From the NCBI GenBank assembly GCA_019009955.1, contig CM032230.1:3935001-3999000 (forward strand): DNA of 64,000 nt, written 5' to 3'. The notes under the pieces were generated by a model. It was not told the DNA's origin and searched no databases. It saw only the letters and a program-made list of their open reading frames with translations. This DNA is from Riptortus pedestris (lineage: Eukaryota > Arthropoda > Insecta > Hemiptera > Alydidae). Position 1 is the first letter of the stretch. Every line of letters begins with the position of its first letter. Position numbers and translations under genes: made by a program. Of the stretch, positions 33,636 through 44,899 are shown piece after piece.

Positions 33636-34445
33636 CCGTCTGGCAGGGACTGAGTTAACTAATAGATTTCCCACGTACTTCGTGCATTTGCATTTATCTC
33701 AAGAACTAAATGTTCAATGAGAACAACATTTGGCATTTATGCATCAAAAAAAGTGTTTCGTATTATAACCGCTAATTGTCAATATTACATGAGTAGGAGT
33801 GGGGATTTACTGAAGGCCGGAAACTGAAAAAAATGCTAATATCTCCGTTAATAATCGACATAGTGAACAAATGTGCATAACAACATTTAAAGAAAATTAC
33901 ATTTGCAATAACATTGGTTCTGTTCAATATTTCCATTGACTCTCAATAAAGGAGATATTAATATTTTAATAGTAGTATTTCAGTCGTTAAAGAACTTGAT
34001 CTTTAGTTTTACATAAAACGTTTAAATATTGAGTTTGGTAACGACCAAATAAAAACTACCACCCAAAAATCTTAATTTACAACGTCATCGCATGACGTAT
34101 TTCCATGTGTCTCACAGATTAATAGTTGAATGAAAACCATATTTGATATTTAACCTTTGAATGAAGTTCTTCACGATGTAAGAGCTTTTTGTTAATATGA
34201 CAAGAGGGTTTACTGACGGCCATTTATAGAAAATTACATTTACAATAGAATTGATTGTATACAATTTTTCGATCCGACGAGATATTTCGAATTTCCAAAA
34301 TTTCCCTTCCATAAGCCCCCTCCAACATTTCCGATTTTAGCCGTTAACGAATTTGATCTTTCTTTTTACATAAAACGTTTAAATACCGAGTTTGGTGGCG
34401 ATCAAACAATAAATGCGACCGCTAGACCGTTAACAGATAAATATA
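33636..34445 (+). mobile_element. Two overlapping or tandem family H copies, diverged
   Basis: A first 5' end (ACTCCGTCTGGCAGGGACTG, AATAGATTTCCCACGT) runs to about 34060. A second series of H middle blocks follows (GATCCGACGAGATATTTCG, TTTTAGCCGTTAACGAAT, ACCGCTAGACCGTTAACAG) and ends in a short TA tract at 34438-34450. Neither keeps the 3' terminus. Confidence 0.6.
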
Positions 34446-34526
34446 TATACCTAGGCATATATATAATTAATTTCCCTTTATATCACCAAGGTATGCTTAT
34501 TTTTTAATTTACTTAATTTTAGCAGA

Positions 34527-35400
34527 TTTCCCTCAAGGGAAATGAGGTATTACGGTTGTACTCGACGTCATTTTCGAAAAATTTCCCCAAATGTCCAGAA
34601 ACGGTTATATTTCGTCCATGAAACGAAATATAACCGTTTCATGTAAAACTAAAAATCAAATCTTTAACTACTGAAATCGGACTATGGGAAGAGGGGGGAG
34701 GGGGGTGTGAAGTGAAGGTAAGTCGAAAATTTTAAGTATCACCGTTATTATACGTCGTATCGAAAAAATGTATATTGTATTGCAACCAATCTTATTAAAA
34801 AATATATTACCTACTAATGTTTGTATATGCATATTTCTCTATCATGTATATTTTAGTTTATTATGAATAATTGGATTTTTTAGTTTTCAGTCCACAAGAA
34901 ACCCAATATCATGTCATAGTAAGATTACACTAAAAAATCATGAACAATTTTATTCTAAACCTAAAATACCGAACATTGTTTACAAGTGATCTTTATTACG
35001 CGAGTGACATTCTAATTCGTAGTGTGGTTCTTGTCTCAAAAATGTTTATTTGATCTATACCACACTCGATCTTTAATCGTTTCATACAACTCAGGTTCAT
35101 AGTCATCAATGGCTGAAATCGGGCTGAGAAAGGGAGGGGACTCGAAAATTCAAAATACCTCCGTTATAATGAGCGAAAACATTTATAGAACAAATCCTGT
35201 TAAACTATTGATCGCCTACTGTCCTTTGCATTAAAAAAAATAGTAAGGGAGTTATTTATACTTTTTTTTCAGCCTTCAGTATTTTCTACTCATCGGTTTT
35301 TTACTTTGAAATCAAAAATATGTGGCGAGATAAGACCAAAAATTTGTTGTATAAGCTCATGGAAAGTTTGCTTTGGTTGCGCTGCCGTTGTGTTATGGCC
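34527..35400 (-). mobile_element. Family H copy with hairpin in place of (TA)n
   Basis: Starts TTTAGCAGATTTCCCTCAAGGG and GTACTCGACGTCATTTTCG; at the usual microsatellite position it carries the hairpin at 34598-34640. It continues GGACTATGGGAAGAGG (G-rich run 34686-34705), GTATCACCGTTATTATACGTC and then variant B sequence to about 35350. Confidence 0.7.
34598..34640. repeat. 18-bp perfect hairpin
   Basis: GAAACGGTTATATTTCGT, a 7-base loop, then ACGAAATATAACCGTTTC. The right arm is the normal H sequence at this point (compare CGATATTTAACCGTTTCATG), so the left arm is an inverted copy of it. Confidence 0.9.
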
Positions 35401-36110
35401 GTTTATTTATTTCTAATCGGTTATTATTATTTATTAATTTTTCACCTATAACAATGAAACCGAAAAAATGATATTAAAGGAATACCAAATTGTGCCATGA
35501 GTAGGGAGTGTTAAGGCAATAAATCCTCTCCAGACAACGAGGAATGAGAAATAAATTTGGGTTGAAGCGAACGTCAATTGCATTTATTACTTGCATTGTT
35601 TTAGACAATACAATTTAACTTATAGGCCATAATAATGACGGCCTCCCGCTAGCAGATTGGAAGGCCATTAAGTGTCATGAAAGGCAAAAGCGTGCAAGCT
35701 GATTTATTTGGGAGGCATAATGGAGTATAAAGTTGGCCGTTTTATGGTTTATAATATGTGAGGCGTTAAAGGATGGTCGAATCGCTGAATATGACTGGAG
35801 AATCGATAGTATTTGTTGATTACTGTGGGGGGGGGTGCCATCAGTTCCACGTGTTCCCAGCCTAGCCCCCCACTCAAATGCCTCAAATACTCCCAACCAA
35901 CACTCATTCCTTCACAACTGAAACTGAAAATAAATCTGAGATGTAAATTATGTAGACTATTTATGACAGTGGTCATTGCACTGGCTTTGTTGTTGTGCGT
36001 CGGATCGAAAAATTTTATAGAGTGAAAACTTATTACTAATGTAGTGTTGTTATACATATGTTTTCTCTATATTCAATAATAACCAAGATATTTCCATATT
36101 TAAGTTCTCG
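35401..36110. other. Unassigned sequence
   Basis: Contains a GGGGGGGGG run at 35827 and short open frames on both strands that match nothing I know. Confidence 0.4.
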
Positions 36111-36650
36111 GCCATCAGTGAACCCCCACTCCTACACAAGTCGTATTAACAATTAGCTGCTATATCATAAACCACTTCATTCCAAGGCTAAATACCAAAT
36201 ATGGTTTTCATTGAAGTCTTACATTGTGAGATACATACAAATACGTTATGTTATGACGTCATCAATTAAGGCGTTTCTTTCATTTCTCGAAAATGTTTAT
36301 TTGATCTGTACCATATTCGATATTTAGACGTTTCGGTCAACACTAAAGATCAATTTGTTATTGGCCGAAATCTGACCTGGAACAGTGGAGGTTTAGAGAT
36401 GAGGGAATCAGAAAACTCCCGCTTTATAAGTCGGATCATAACATGATAGAACCATTCTTGTTAAACTTTTGATTTTATACAATTGTTGTTCTATATATTT
36501 TTTTGGTAACTTAAGTATTAAGCGAGTTATTCGAACTTTATTTTTGTATTCCTTCAAAGACCCTTTCTATTGAATGTTTAAATAAGAAGTGTGTTATAAT
36601 AGCATGTAGAAAATCTGCTTATTATACTCAGCCCCTATCGGTAACAGTTT
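36111..36650 (-). mobile_element. Family H, variant B, diverged
   Basis: Blocks AAATGTTTATTTGATCTGTACC, CGATATTTAGACGTTTCGG, GACCTGGAACAGTGGAGGTT and a degraded terminus GTGTGTTATAATAGC..AAAATCTGCTTA at 36570-36650. Confidence 0.65.
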
Positions 36651-36696
36651 TCTTTAGGATTTTTACAAAAACCAATCCAAATGCGTAATAATTATT

Positions 36697-37484
36697 TTTT
36701 TTGAGTCGTTCACGTTTTGCTGCTACATCCAATTGGATGGGTTATCTACAGGTTATCACCCTGTTCAAGGGAGATTAGGACTATAGCTTTCAGTAGATTT
36801 CCCTTAAGGGATATTAGCTATTGAGGTCGTAATCATGAAGGAATTGTCTACAATTTTCTTCAAATGTCCACTGATCCTACCTAGTAGATGACGAAAATGA
36901 GGTCCGTTTAAAACTGTATATATATATGTCTGTTCCCTCTCTAAAGGTCGCAATTTTTGTTTGATCGTTACCAAACTCGATATTTAGTCGTTGTATGTAA
37001 AAAGAAAAATCAAGTTCGTTAACGGCTGAAATCGAACTGGTGGGAGGGGAGGTTTAGAGGAAAGAATTTTCGAAAATTCGAAATATTTCCGTTACTATAC
37101 GTCGGATCGAAATATTGTATAGAGTCAATCTTATTCAAATTAAATGTACTATAATTATTGTTATATACATTTATTCTCTATCTTGATTATTAACCGAGAT
37201 ATTCGCATTTTTATTAAATCTGGGCGGATAACATATGAGTGACTTTCCTGCCAAAAGCTAGGTCGGACGTTTCCTTAACTGTTCGGCTCTCGTGAAATTT
37301 CTCTATTGTAAAACTTCACGTGGGAAATCTGCTTAGTTTACGCAGCCCCTGCGTGACGGACTTTTATTTAATGAGTGTATTACTAAGTACACTCCTATTG
37401 TCCAGGCGGGAATCGAACTGTTCACTTAAGACTTACCAAGTGCGATTAAGACCAATGCTTTAACTCACAAGGCTGAGTCCCTAA
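36697..37484 (-). mobile_element. SINE family S copy 5, split by a full H copy
   Basis: 36697-36788 is the 3' half of the body (CCATCCAATT, CTGTAGATAACCCATCC in reverse). 37361-37484 is the 5' half: AATGAGTGTATTAC on the body side, then CCAGGCGGGAATCGAACTG (box B in reverse) and a tRNA-like head running to GGACTCAGCCTTGTGAGTTA on the minus strand. Between them lies the H copy at 36789-37360. Confidence 0.85.
36789..37360 (-). mobile_element. Family H, full-length copy inserted in a SINE
   Basis: Both termini present: TTCAGTAGATTTCCCTTAAGGG at the left and GGGAAATCTGCTTAG..CCCCTGCGTGACGGA at the right. The (TA)n tract is very short (36917-36928). Flanking SINE compared with intact copies shows at most a 2-bp duplication, as expected for a Helitron-like insertion and unlike most cut-and-paste elements. 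Confidence 0.88.
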
Positions 37485-38316
37485 TAATAATTTCACTTAT
37501 TGTCATTGAGCATATGTTGCAAAGTATACTCTAACTTGTGGCCCCTAAATGAGCCGAATAGGGCCCGATACTCAGAGTTATCTTATACTTAACAATTAAA
37601 TCACTTTATATAAAGTACCTTAAAGGTAGGAGACTAATCTAATTTAGAATTAAATGTTCCTAGAGCAAGAGAAATGTTCCTGCATGATGTATGGTACAAA
37701 GTATTTTTAAAGTCCCGGGTTTGGCAGTCGAATATGCTCTACACCCATCATCCAGCATTTTGCTTTTCAACGCTCTATAGAATGTTATATTTGTTATAAC
37801 ACTTCTGTCAGCGCCACACTTGCCATTTCATAAAAATTTAATATCTTTTAGCCGGCTTTAAATTGAGTAAAAATGTGTATTTCCCAAAATAATATTTGGG
37901 GGGCACCTTGTTTTGGAGAAGTCTTTGAAACAATATCTAAATTTTATGTATATATCTAAAATATATATGTTTTAATTATATAAATACAACACTGCAATTG
38001 TAAAACAAAAGCCAATAAGGTATACCCGTATTTTCTTTAAAATTCGACCTCCTTCCAGTTTGCCTCCTTATAATTATTTTCCTTCTTTTGTTTTATATTT
38101 ACAAATATTTTAAATTTATTTTTGAAGATTTATATGATATCTTTAATATGAATAATATGAGCAATCTATGAATACATAAATTAAATAAAAACCTTTCTAT
38201 ATAAAACTCACATATCCTAATGCATTAAGAAATATAATTAATGAGAACAATCTCTATTGAATTGTAAGTTGAAATATAGGGGCCAAGTATCATGTAATAT
38301 TTATATGAGTATATAT
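37485..38316. other. Unassigned AT-rich sequence
   Basis: No recognised element or coding potential. Confidence 0.5.
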
Positions 38317-38501
38317 TGTTGCGAAAATTAAGTAAAGAAAAATTAAACAGAGTTAATCACATATTTACGAAGTACGACGGAGACTAAAGGAGCCGACCGA
38401 TGAAGGACTATTGGCACCTGAAGTGTCAACTAGGGCCGGGACTGTTCTAGGCAACGTGTCTAGCCCATTCTGGGCATTCTCCTTTGATGTTAACCGCCCG
38501 C

Positions 38502-38510
38502 CTATAAAAG
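38502..38510 (+). promoter_or_regulatory. TATA box of the LTR
   Basis: CTATAAAAG preceded by a GC-rich CCGCCCGC stretch. TCAGTT-like initiator sites follow within about 60 bp. Confidence 0.55.
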
Positions 38511-38785
38511 CTTCGTCCCGAGAGTTAGTTTGTCCTCAGCTCTCTTCAAGTGAACAACAGTGCAGCTTTAGTGAACAGTGCGTTTTAGTAGCACTGCGGT
38601 AAAGTGTTTTATGTGAGGAGCAGTATAGTGCCGTGTTTAAGTAAAGGAGAGTGCAGTGCCGTGTGCTTTTTGAACCTCAGTGATCGTAAGTTATTAGACA
38701 GTGCAATAAGAAGAACAGTGAAGTGATGAGTGTATACTGTGAATAACAGTTAAGAATTATTTACCAAATGTGTTGTGCATTGTCA

Positions 38786-38791
38786 AATAAA
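38786..38791 (+). terminator. Poly(A) signal of the LTR
   Basis: AATAAA followed by TTTGCAATG within about 10 bp. It lies downstream of the TATA box in LTR order. Confidence 0.5.
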
Positions 38792-38920
38792 GTTTGCAAT
38801 GATAAAGCTTGTGAGTTTAATTTTGCAATCCAAAAGAACTCAAAATAAACAACTTTTATTATTTTTGGTAATAAACGTAATAATATATATGCGAGTGTAT
38901 TTGTGTATGTTTATTTATTT

Positions 38921-39020
38921 ATATTAACGTCCGCTTTTTGCAACTATGGCTAATTGGAAGGGGTTATCTACAGGTTACCACCCTTTTCTAGCCAACGTGG
39001 GACTAAGGATTTAGGCGGGA
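38921..39020 (-). mobile_element. SINE family S copy 6, internally deleted
   Basis: Reverse of AATCCTTAGTCCCACGTTGG, CTAGAAAAGGGTGGTAACC, TTGCAAAAAGCGGACGTTAA. The segment between body and box B is lost; AGGCGGGAA follows directly at 39012. Confidence 0.8.
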
Positions 39021-39179
39021 AAATGGCTCAATATAGGTGACATTTGTACAAGGAAATATTGTGAACTAGTGAAATGGTGGTAAGGTTTTGAAATAAATTC
39101 TGACTTTGCTTTGCAGCAATATGCAAAATCGTGAGTGTGTATTCGACAAATAACAAATAGCAAAAATGGACTCAGGTAT

Positions 39180-39368
39180 ACAGTGTGAGTTAAGAGGTTG
39201 GTATTCTTGGAAAACGTAGCGTCGTGGGTTCAATTCCAAAAGTTATTTATTTATTTAGTAAAGTAATCACTAAATAAAATCCTTAGTCACACCTTGGTTA
39301 GAAAAGAGTGGTAGTCTGTAGATATCCCGACCAAGTTAACCATAGCACCAGATGTTAATAAATAACAA
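39180..39368 (+). mobile_element. SINE family S copy 7, nearly complete
   Basis: Head GTGAGTTAAGAGGTTGGTAT and box B GTGGGTTCAATTCC, then TAAATAAAATCCTTAGTCAC, GGTTAGAAAAGAGTGGTAG, CTGTAGATATCCCGACC and 3' GATGTTAATAAATAAC. Confidence 0.83.
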
Positions 39369-40044
39369 AGAGCAAAGGAACATCTGTTAAAATTTAAGTT
39401 CCATTATATATTGGGTAAGGGAGGATTCTATTAGGTCTCGGAAGGAAAAAAATATAGTCGCTCTAATAAGAAAAAAATATGATGTGGGCACGAAAATGCC
39501 TTCCCTACACTTATTGAAAATAATTTCACTAAGTAACATACTTAGTAATATATCTGAAGCACTAAGTAGCTTCCTAAGTAATTTCACTATGTAATATATC
39601 CCAATTCACCTCATCAAATAATAAAGTAAAACATAATTTATTGATTTATTTATTATAAAAAATACAAATGTCTTATACACCATTAATTTATATTAAATCA
39701 GTTATGAAAAATTTGATTTTATTTTTTATTTTTGCCCTTTTTAACCCACCCTTCCCTCTCAGACGATTTGATCATAAGAGACAGTGCACAACAAGATATT
39801 ACAGCAATTATGAATAACATTTTTCAATATTCGAGATAAACACATATACACGTACGGCCGTCACTAGTCACGGGAAGACAAGTCAAAATGGGTTCAGGGA
39901 GATAATAATCTGATAACAACGTTAGACATCTGATATCCGAATTTATTTGTGACTACAATACTTCTTTACTACGTACAATGAAGTGATATCAACAAGTCAG
40001 GGGTGAAACACTCAAAGTTTTACAGAAATGGATTAAGAAGACAG
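39369..40044. other. Unassigned sequence
   Basis: AT-rich, repeated CTAAGTAA-like phrases at 39530-39600, no recognised element. Confidence 0.4.
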
Positions 40045-40656
40045 TACGTCACGCAGGGGGTGAATAAACTAAGAAGATTTCCCTCGTGTTGGAACAATGC
40101 ACTATTGAACTCATCTCAGCTTATATTCATCATTTCCAAAATTTTGATGAGTTCATGGGCGCTCAATAAAATCTTAATTTATGACGCCATCACACTACCA
40201 ATTTGCATGTATCTCGCATAATAAAGGTCCGTTGCAAACAACAATTGATATTTATGTTTGGAATAAAACATTTCATGTTATATTCATTTAATTATAAACT
40301 GCGATAACTAAAATTGGGGGTTTACTCAAAGCTCAAGATTAAAAAATGCCAGTCACTCAGTTAATATTCAAAATAGAGAAAACATCTATAAGACAACATT
40401 CACTTTTGAAATAATATCGGTTCAATACAATTTTTCACGACGTTCATCAAAGACGTATAATAAGGCAGATGCTTTTATTTTTCGAAATTCCTCCAATCTA
40501 CCCCACCTCCCTCAAATGGTCCGATTTCAGCCTTCAAAGAATTTGATCTTTAGGTTTCCAAAGAACGTTTAAATGTCAAGATAGAGGGGTAACGGCACAA
40601 ATTTTGTAAACACGTTTCAAAAATCGCGTCACGAATACTAACTCAATAGCTGATAA
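40045..40656 (+). mobile_element. Family H copy, older variant
   Basis: TACGTCACGCAGGGGGTGAA start, TAAGAAGATTTCCC, then GAACTCATCTCAGCTTATATTC (variant B), middle blocks GGTCCGATTTCAGCCTTCAA and GAGGGGTAACGGCACAAATT, and AAAATCGCGTCACGAATACT..CAATAGCTGATAAAAC. (TA)n and the terminal palindrome are lost. Confidence 0.7.
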
Positions 40657-41599
40657 AACATTCATCTTCCCCCAATTTTTTACTCCAGTATTTATTGTCT
40701 GTGCCTTCTCGGGTGAAGAAATAATAATTAGAATTCAAGATGACACAATTTGTGTATCAACCACACTCTTGGGAAATGTGTTAACTATTCAAACCCAGCT
40801 CAACGGATTATTTAAATTAAAGTTTTAAAATGTTTATACATTTAAGATCAAATAGAAATGAAAGATTGCTATTATAGCTAGATTATAAAAGTTAAGTAGA
40901 GTTTAATTATTTTATTTATTTTTTAAATCCCCTTTTACTAAGTAACACAAGAGCGTTGCTGAAACTCTCTTTTATGAATAAATGAATATTATCCTAATCA
41001 TTTTTATCCATTGGATAAGGACATTCTGCACAATCACTTTCGAGGGCAAATAGAATTATCGTAACGCTTTTAGTTATTCAACCTGGATTTGATTTTTCCG
41101 TTAAAGGACAGGCTTAGGAAAAACATGAACGCCAGCTTTAGTAAAATGGAAGAGGAGAGGCGGCGCTCAAAATAGCTTTTACACCAATAAAAAAAATTTG
41201 AATAAAAGGATTGATTTTACAGTCGCTCGACAAGGTTTAACTTTATATGAGAATTTCCCTTTAGTGAGTTATGTTCGTGTGTGTGTCTGCTAATGCGGTA
41301 ACATTGGAACGCGAAATTATTCACCCTTGGTCGTATTAGAGTCATTAAACAATGTATATATATTCATAATTTGTGAATTGAAGAAGAAAATAAATTCCAC
41401 CGGAAAGAAAAACAATCACTGAAACATTTCAGAATATAACATATTAATATTATTGAAAACTATGTACGGAATAAACTTCATGGCAATCCATCAAATTTTA
41501 GAAGTCCAAGAATTTTAGACGGGAGCCGACACTAGAACATATTTTCATGTATCTCGTATAGTACAGGTCTCTGGAAAAACATATTTGGCATTTCAGCTT
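40657..41599. other. Unassigned sequence
   Basis: No recognised element until H blocks resume near 41600. Short GTGTGTGTCTG at 41278. Confidence 0.4.
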
Positions 41600-41955
41600 C
41601 GAATAATGTGATTTATTATATAACATAGTATTTTTTTACGCAACACGAGTAGAAGCGGGGGTTTACTGAAGGCTGAAAACTCGAAAATGCAAATATCTGG
41701 GTTAATATTCAAGATAGGAAATAAATGTATAATTAATATTTATAGTACATTTAATTTGCAATAAGATTGATTCCATACACTTTTTCGATCCGACTTATCG
41801 TAACGGAGATATATGGAAATTCTCCCCCTCTAAACCACCCTCGGCCAGGTCAGATTTCAGCTATTAACCAACTTGATAATCCTTTTTACATGAAAACACT
41901 GAATATCGAGTTTGGTAAAGATCAAACAAAAATTGCGACCGCTAGAGCAGTAACA
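41600..41955 (+). mobile_element. Family H copy up to its (TA)n tract
   Basis: GTAGAAGCGGGGGTTTACTG, CAAATATCTGGGTTAATATT, TTTTCGATCCGACTTATCGT, CTCCCCCTCTAAACCACCC, GACCGCTAGAGCAGTAACAG. It runs into (TA)n at 41960-42053. Beyond that the arm sequence at 42053 replaces the expected H 3' end. Confidence 0.75.

Positions 41956-41959
<4 letters not shown>

Positions 41960-42053
<94 letters not shown>
41960..42053. repeat. (TA)n microsatellite
   Basis: About 47 TA units with three CATATA interruptions. Confidence 0.95.
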
Positions 42054-42222
42054 ACTTTTTGAAGTGTGAGTCGATTCGTTTAATATCCTCCTCCTAAAAT
42101 TTCCGCAATTCCAAGGCAGGATATATACTATTTTTTCTTTAGGAGCTATTCAGGTTGTATTTGTTAAGTGATTTTTGAATAATTTCCTGAAATTTCCATC
42201 GATCTAGATAAGAGTAAGATTA

Positions 42223-42236
<14 letters not shown>
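42053..42236 (-). repeat. Truncated arm copy, left side of a local palindrome
   Basis: ACTTTTTGAAGTG..AGTCGATTCGTTTAATATCC, GGAGCTATTCAGGTTGTAT and TTTCCATCGATCTAG mirror 42290-42500, with about 37 bp missing. A (TA)n tract at 42223-42269 forms the loop. Confidence 0.8.
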
Positions 42237-42272
<36 letters not shown>

Positions 42273-42289
42273 TGGTAGATAAATAAAAG

Positions 42290-43125
42290 GATCACATTTT
42301 CGTTATCTCCTAACTAGGATCGATGGACATATGAGGAAATTATTCGAAAATCATGTAATGAGTATAACTTGAATAGCTCCTAAAGAAAAAGTAGTACATA
42401 TCCTGTCCTGGATACTTCACATGGGCCGACTGAAGAATGAAATGCGGAAATTATAGGAGGAGGATATTAAACGAATCGACTCACTTCAAAAAGTTGTTGG
42501 CTAGCTGGAGTTGCTGATTCTAAACACGTCTCGGCTGTTAATTCGTGGCAACTCACAGGTCACGTCTGTCTAACCAGATTAAAGTCATCAAACTGCTCCA
42601 GTTGACTTCCGGTCCACATTCAAAGACTCCACTACACCAAACTACCAATCACACCAAATAACACTCATCCTTCAACTCCTTTTTCAGACAAAATGCCCAA
42701 CGTCCAAAATTTAAATTTTCCCTAAATACGTAATTCCGTGTTAAAGGGTAATGGAAGCTCTTCATATACAAACTTATATAATTTATATCCACGTTTTATG
42801 TAATTTCCTCTTAGAAATGTGCCACAGAGTGAAGTTACATGATATGATGAAATAAAATGAAATGTGTTATTTTTATTAAATGCTATCATAATATAATAGG
42901 TTACGTCAAATAGTTTTGTTTCCTAGAAACAATTTTCTAATATCATGCCAATGAAATCCTTTAAAAATTATTGTATATCATTTCTACTTATATAATACAT
43001 TCGTCATAAAATTAGATCAAATTCTAAGAATACATACTATAAAATTCATTAACTTAAATAATTCTATATAATAAATAATTTTTGTTAAGAATCTTAATAC
43101 CACTCTAATTATATGACATGTATAT
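42290..43125 (+). repeat. Long inverted arm, left
   Basis: About 830 bp found inverted at 47226-48060. Anchor blocks: GGATCGATGGACATATGAGG, CATATCCTGTCCTGG, AAACGAATCGACTCACTTCA, GGTCACGTCTGTCTAACCAG, CATTCAAAGACTCCACTACA, GTGCCACAGAGTGAAGTTAC and AGAATCTTAATACC.CTCTAAT. The outer 100 bp derive from the 3' part of family H. No coding frame. Confidence 0.88.
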
Positions 43126-43289
43126 TTTTTAATTATTGAATTTCAAATTTAATGAACGAGCTTTATGATTGATAAGAAAGTTATTTCACCTTAAAGAGAC
43201 AATGCACCTGATCTGAAATTATTTTTTGCAGACTTTTATGAAAAATATTTTGTAGTTTTATACAATAATTGAGCATTTTAATCAAAATC

Positions 43290-43640
43290 GGTGAGTATTT
43301 TAAGTAGAATTGAAACATTGTGCATTGCTTATGTTGCAAATTTAATTTTCTGTAAATGCTGGTCAATGCACTATTTCTCTATCTCAAATAGTATTTTACA
43401 ATTCTCAGCCTTCACCTCCATTATTTTGAGTAGGGTCGAAAATAGGTTAAAGAACCAATGTTGTTAAGCCAATGATGTTCAACAATTGTTGTTCTGGCGA
43501 GATTAGGTCATCAGGGGGAAATCTGCTTAGATTACGCAGCCCGTACGTGACAGATTATTAGCACAGTGACAGTAGTTAAGTTATTCTAGTCGAAGTAAGT
43601 ATTAACTGCGTTCAACAAACTGTAACCTCAACAATGAAGT
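43290..43640 (-). repeat. Direct duplication, copy 1 (with H variant B end)
   Basis: Matches 45150-45610 in the same orientation: GTAGAATTGAAACATTGT, GTTGCAAATTTAATTTTCTG, AATTCTCAGCCTTCACCTCC, and beyond the H terminus TTATTCTAGTC and CAAACTGTAA. A second H fragment (43680-43780) follows. Confidence 0.75.
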
Positions 43641-43779
43641 AAACTGTAAACTCAACAATGAAGTCCAATATATATATATATATATCATTTTGAATGGACC
43701 TCATTTTGTCAGCTCCTAAGAATAATCAATGGACATTTGAAAAAATGTAAACCTCATTAGCTTAAAACTTTTAGTTATA

Positions 43780-44895
43780 ATAGAATTAATTTTCAAATAA
43801 TAGTGTTTTTATAAAACCTGACCAATTGCCAGTAATTATGAGCTAATTTCATTTTTATCAGCTTTTGTTTTGTTTTTATTCATTTGAGTAATTTTGCCAG
43901 CAAACATTTCTAAAAATGTTTCCTTCTCCAAATTCTCATTTGATGATGGAGTGCATTTTGAAAGTGGTCAAGAAATTGAAGTGGAATTATATATGTAATA
44001 TTCCACATTTGCCGGCTCACGTGGCTGAGATAGCCAGGGAAATTCATTCCTTCCTCGCGAGCTTTTTCCTTCTCGAGAAATATCTCCCTTTTCCCGCCTT
44101 CTCCTACAAATCCCCTCATATTTATGAGGTCAAACATGTCCTCTCGTCTCTAACCCCAAAATTAAACTTCGCGATTCCCTTCCTTATTTGAATTCTTTGT
44201 GTTTTTGGCTAAATGCAAAATGTCTATCTCCTTCAAACTTTATATTCAAATCGTAGGTCGCATTCATGTATTCAGATGCTAAATACGTTATTGAATGAAG
44301 AATGATAATATTTTAATATTTGTTGTAAGCATCTTTATAAGCTCCGGCGGACAAAATTAAAGTCTCGTCTACTAATTTCATATCAGTACATTCACGAAGC
44401 AATAACACTAAGAGTATAAAAGATAACTGGGAACGCACTGGAAAAAACACGATAAGAAGGATGTTGTTCGCCACTGCGAGGGATCCAGCGGTTGAAGCCT
44501 TTAATTTAATTTAATATTATTATTGTTTCTTTTTTTTAAAATATCATATGTTTGGAATTTCATTTAGTTTGAAAACATCCCGCTAGTGAATTATAGTATA
44601 AAATTGGTTACGAATCCAATTTTAGCAAATAGTGACTAAAAAACGAGATAAAATTGGTTACTGATACAATTTTAACAAATAGTGAATAACAAATGTAATG
44701 TAAGAACCCATATCAGCTCTTCACTAAATACTTGTACATATAAAATCCATTAATATATAAATATATTGTATTATAAATATATATGCATTATTCTTATTAT
44801 TTTGTATTATATTTATTTTAAAAATATTGCACTCTGTAAGACAAGTAAGTAAAAAAATCATTATTCTATTCTATTCTAATAATTTCTGAATATTC
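43780..44895. other. Unassigned, with a 51-bp duplicated unit
   Basis: At 44599-44690 the phrase ATAAAATTGGTTAC..CAATTTTA.CAAATAGTGA occurs twice in tandem, about 51 bp apart. 43910-44190 is open on both strands but matches no family I know. Confidence 0.45.
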
Positions 44896-44899
44896 ATAT

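Larger units (their letters stand above)
38317..38835 (+). mobile_element. Probable LTR with promoter and poly(A) signal
   Basis: Starts TGTTGCGAAAATTA right after TATATAT and has a markedly less AT-rich body. TATA box CTATAAAAG at 38502-38510 and AATAAA at 38786-38791 are about 280 bp apart, as in a retroviral-type LTR (U3-R-U5). The right end is uncertain: TAATTTTGCAATCCA at about 38818-38832 is the likeliest inverted match to the left end. No primer-binding site or coding region follows, so it is a solo LTR or fragment. Confidence 0.6.

Noticed and set aside
38411..38602. 63-codon open frame as a small gene
   Set aside because: It overlaps the LTR promoter and has no motif; explained by the locally lower AT content of the LTR.
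43910..44191. Overlapping 75- and 91-codon frames on opposite strands
   Set aside because: No similarity recognised, no conserved motif, and no sign of splice structure around them.
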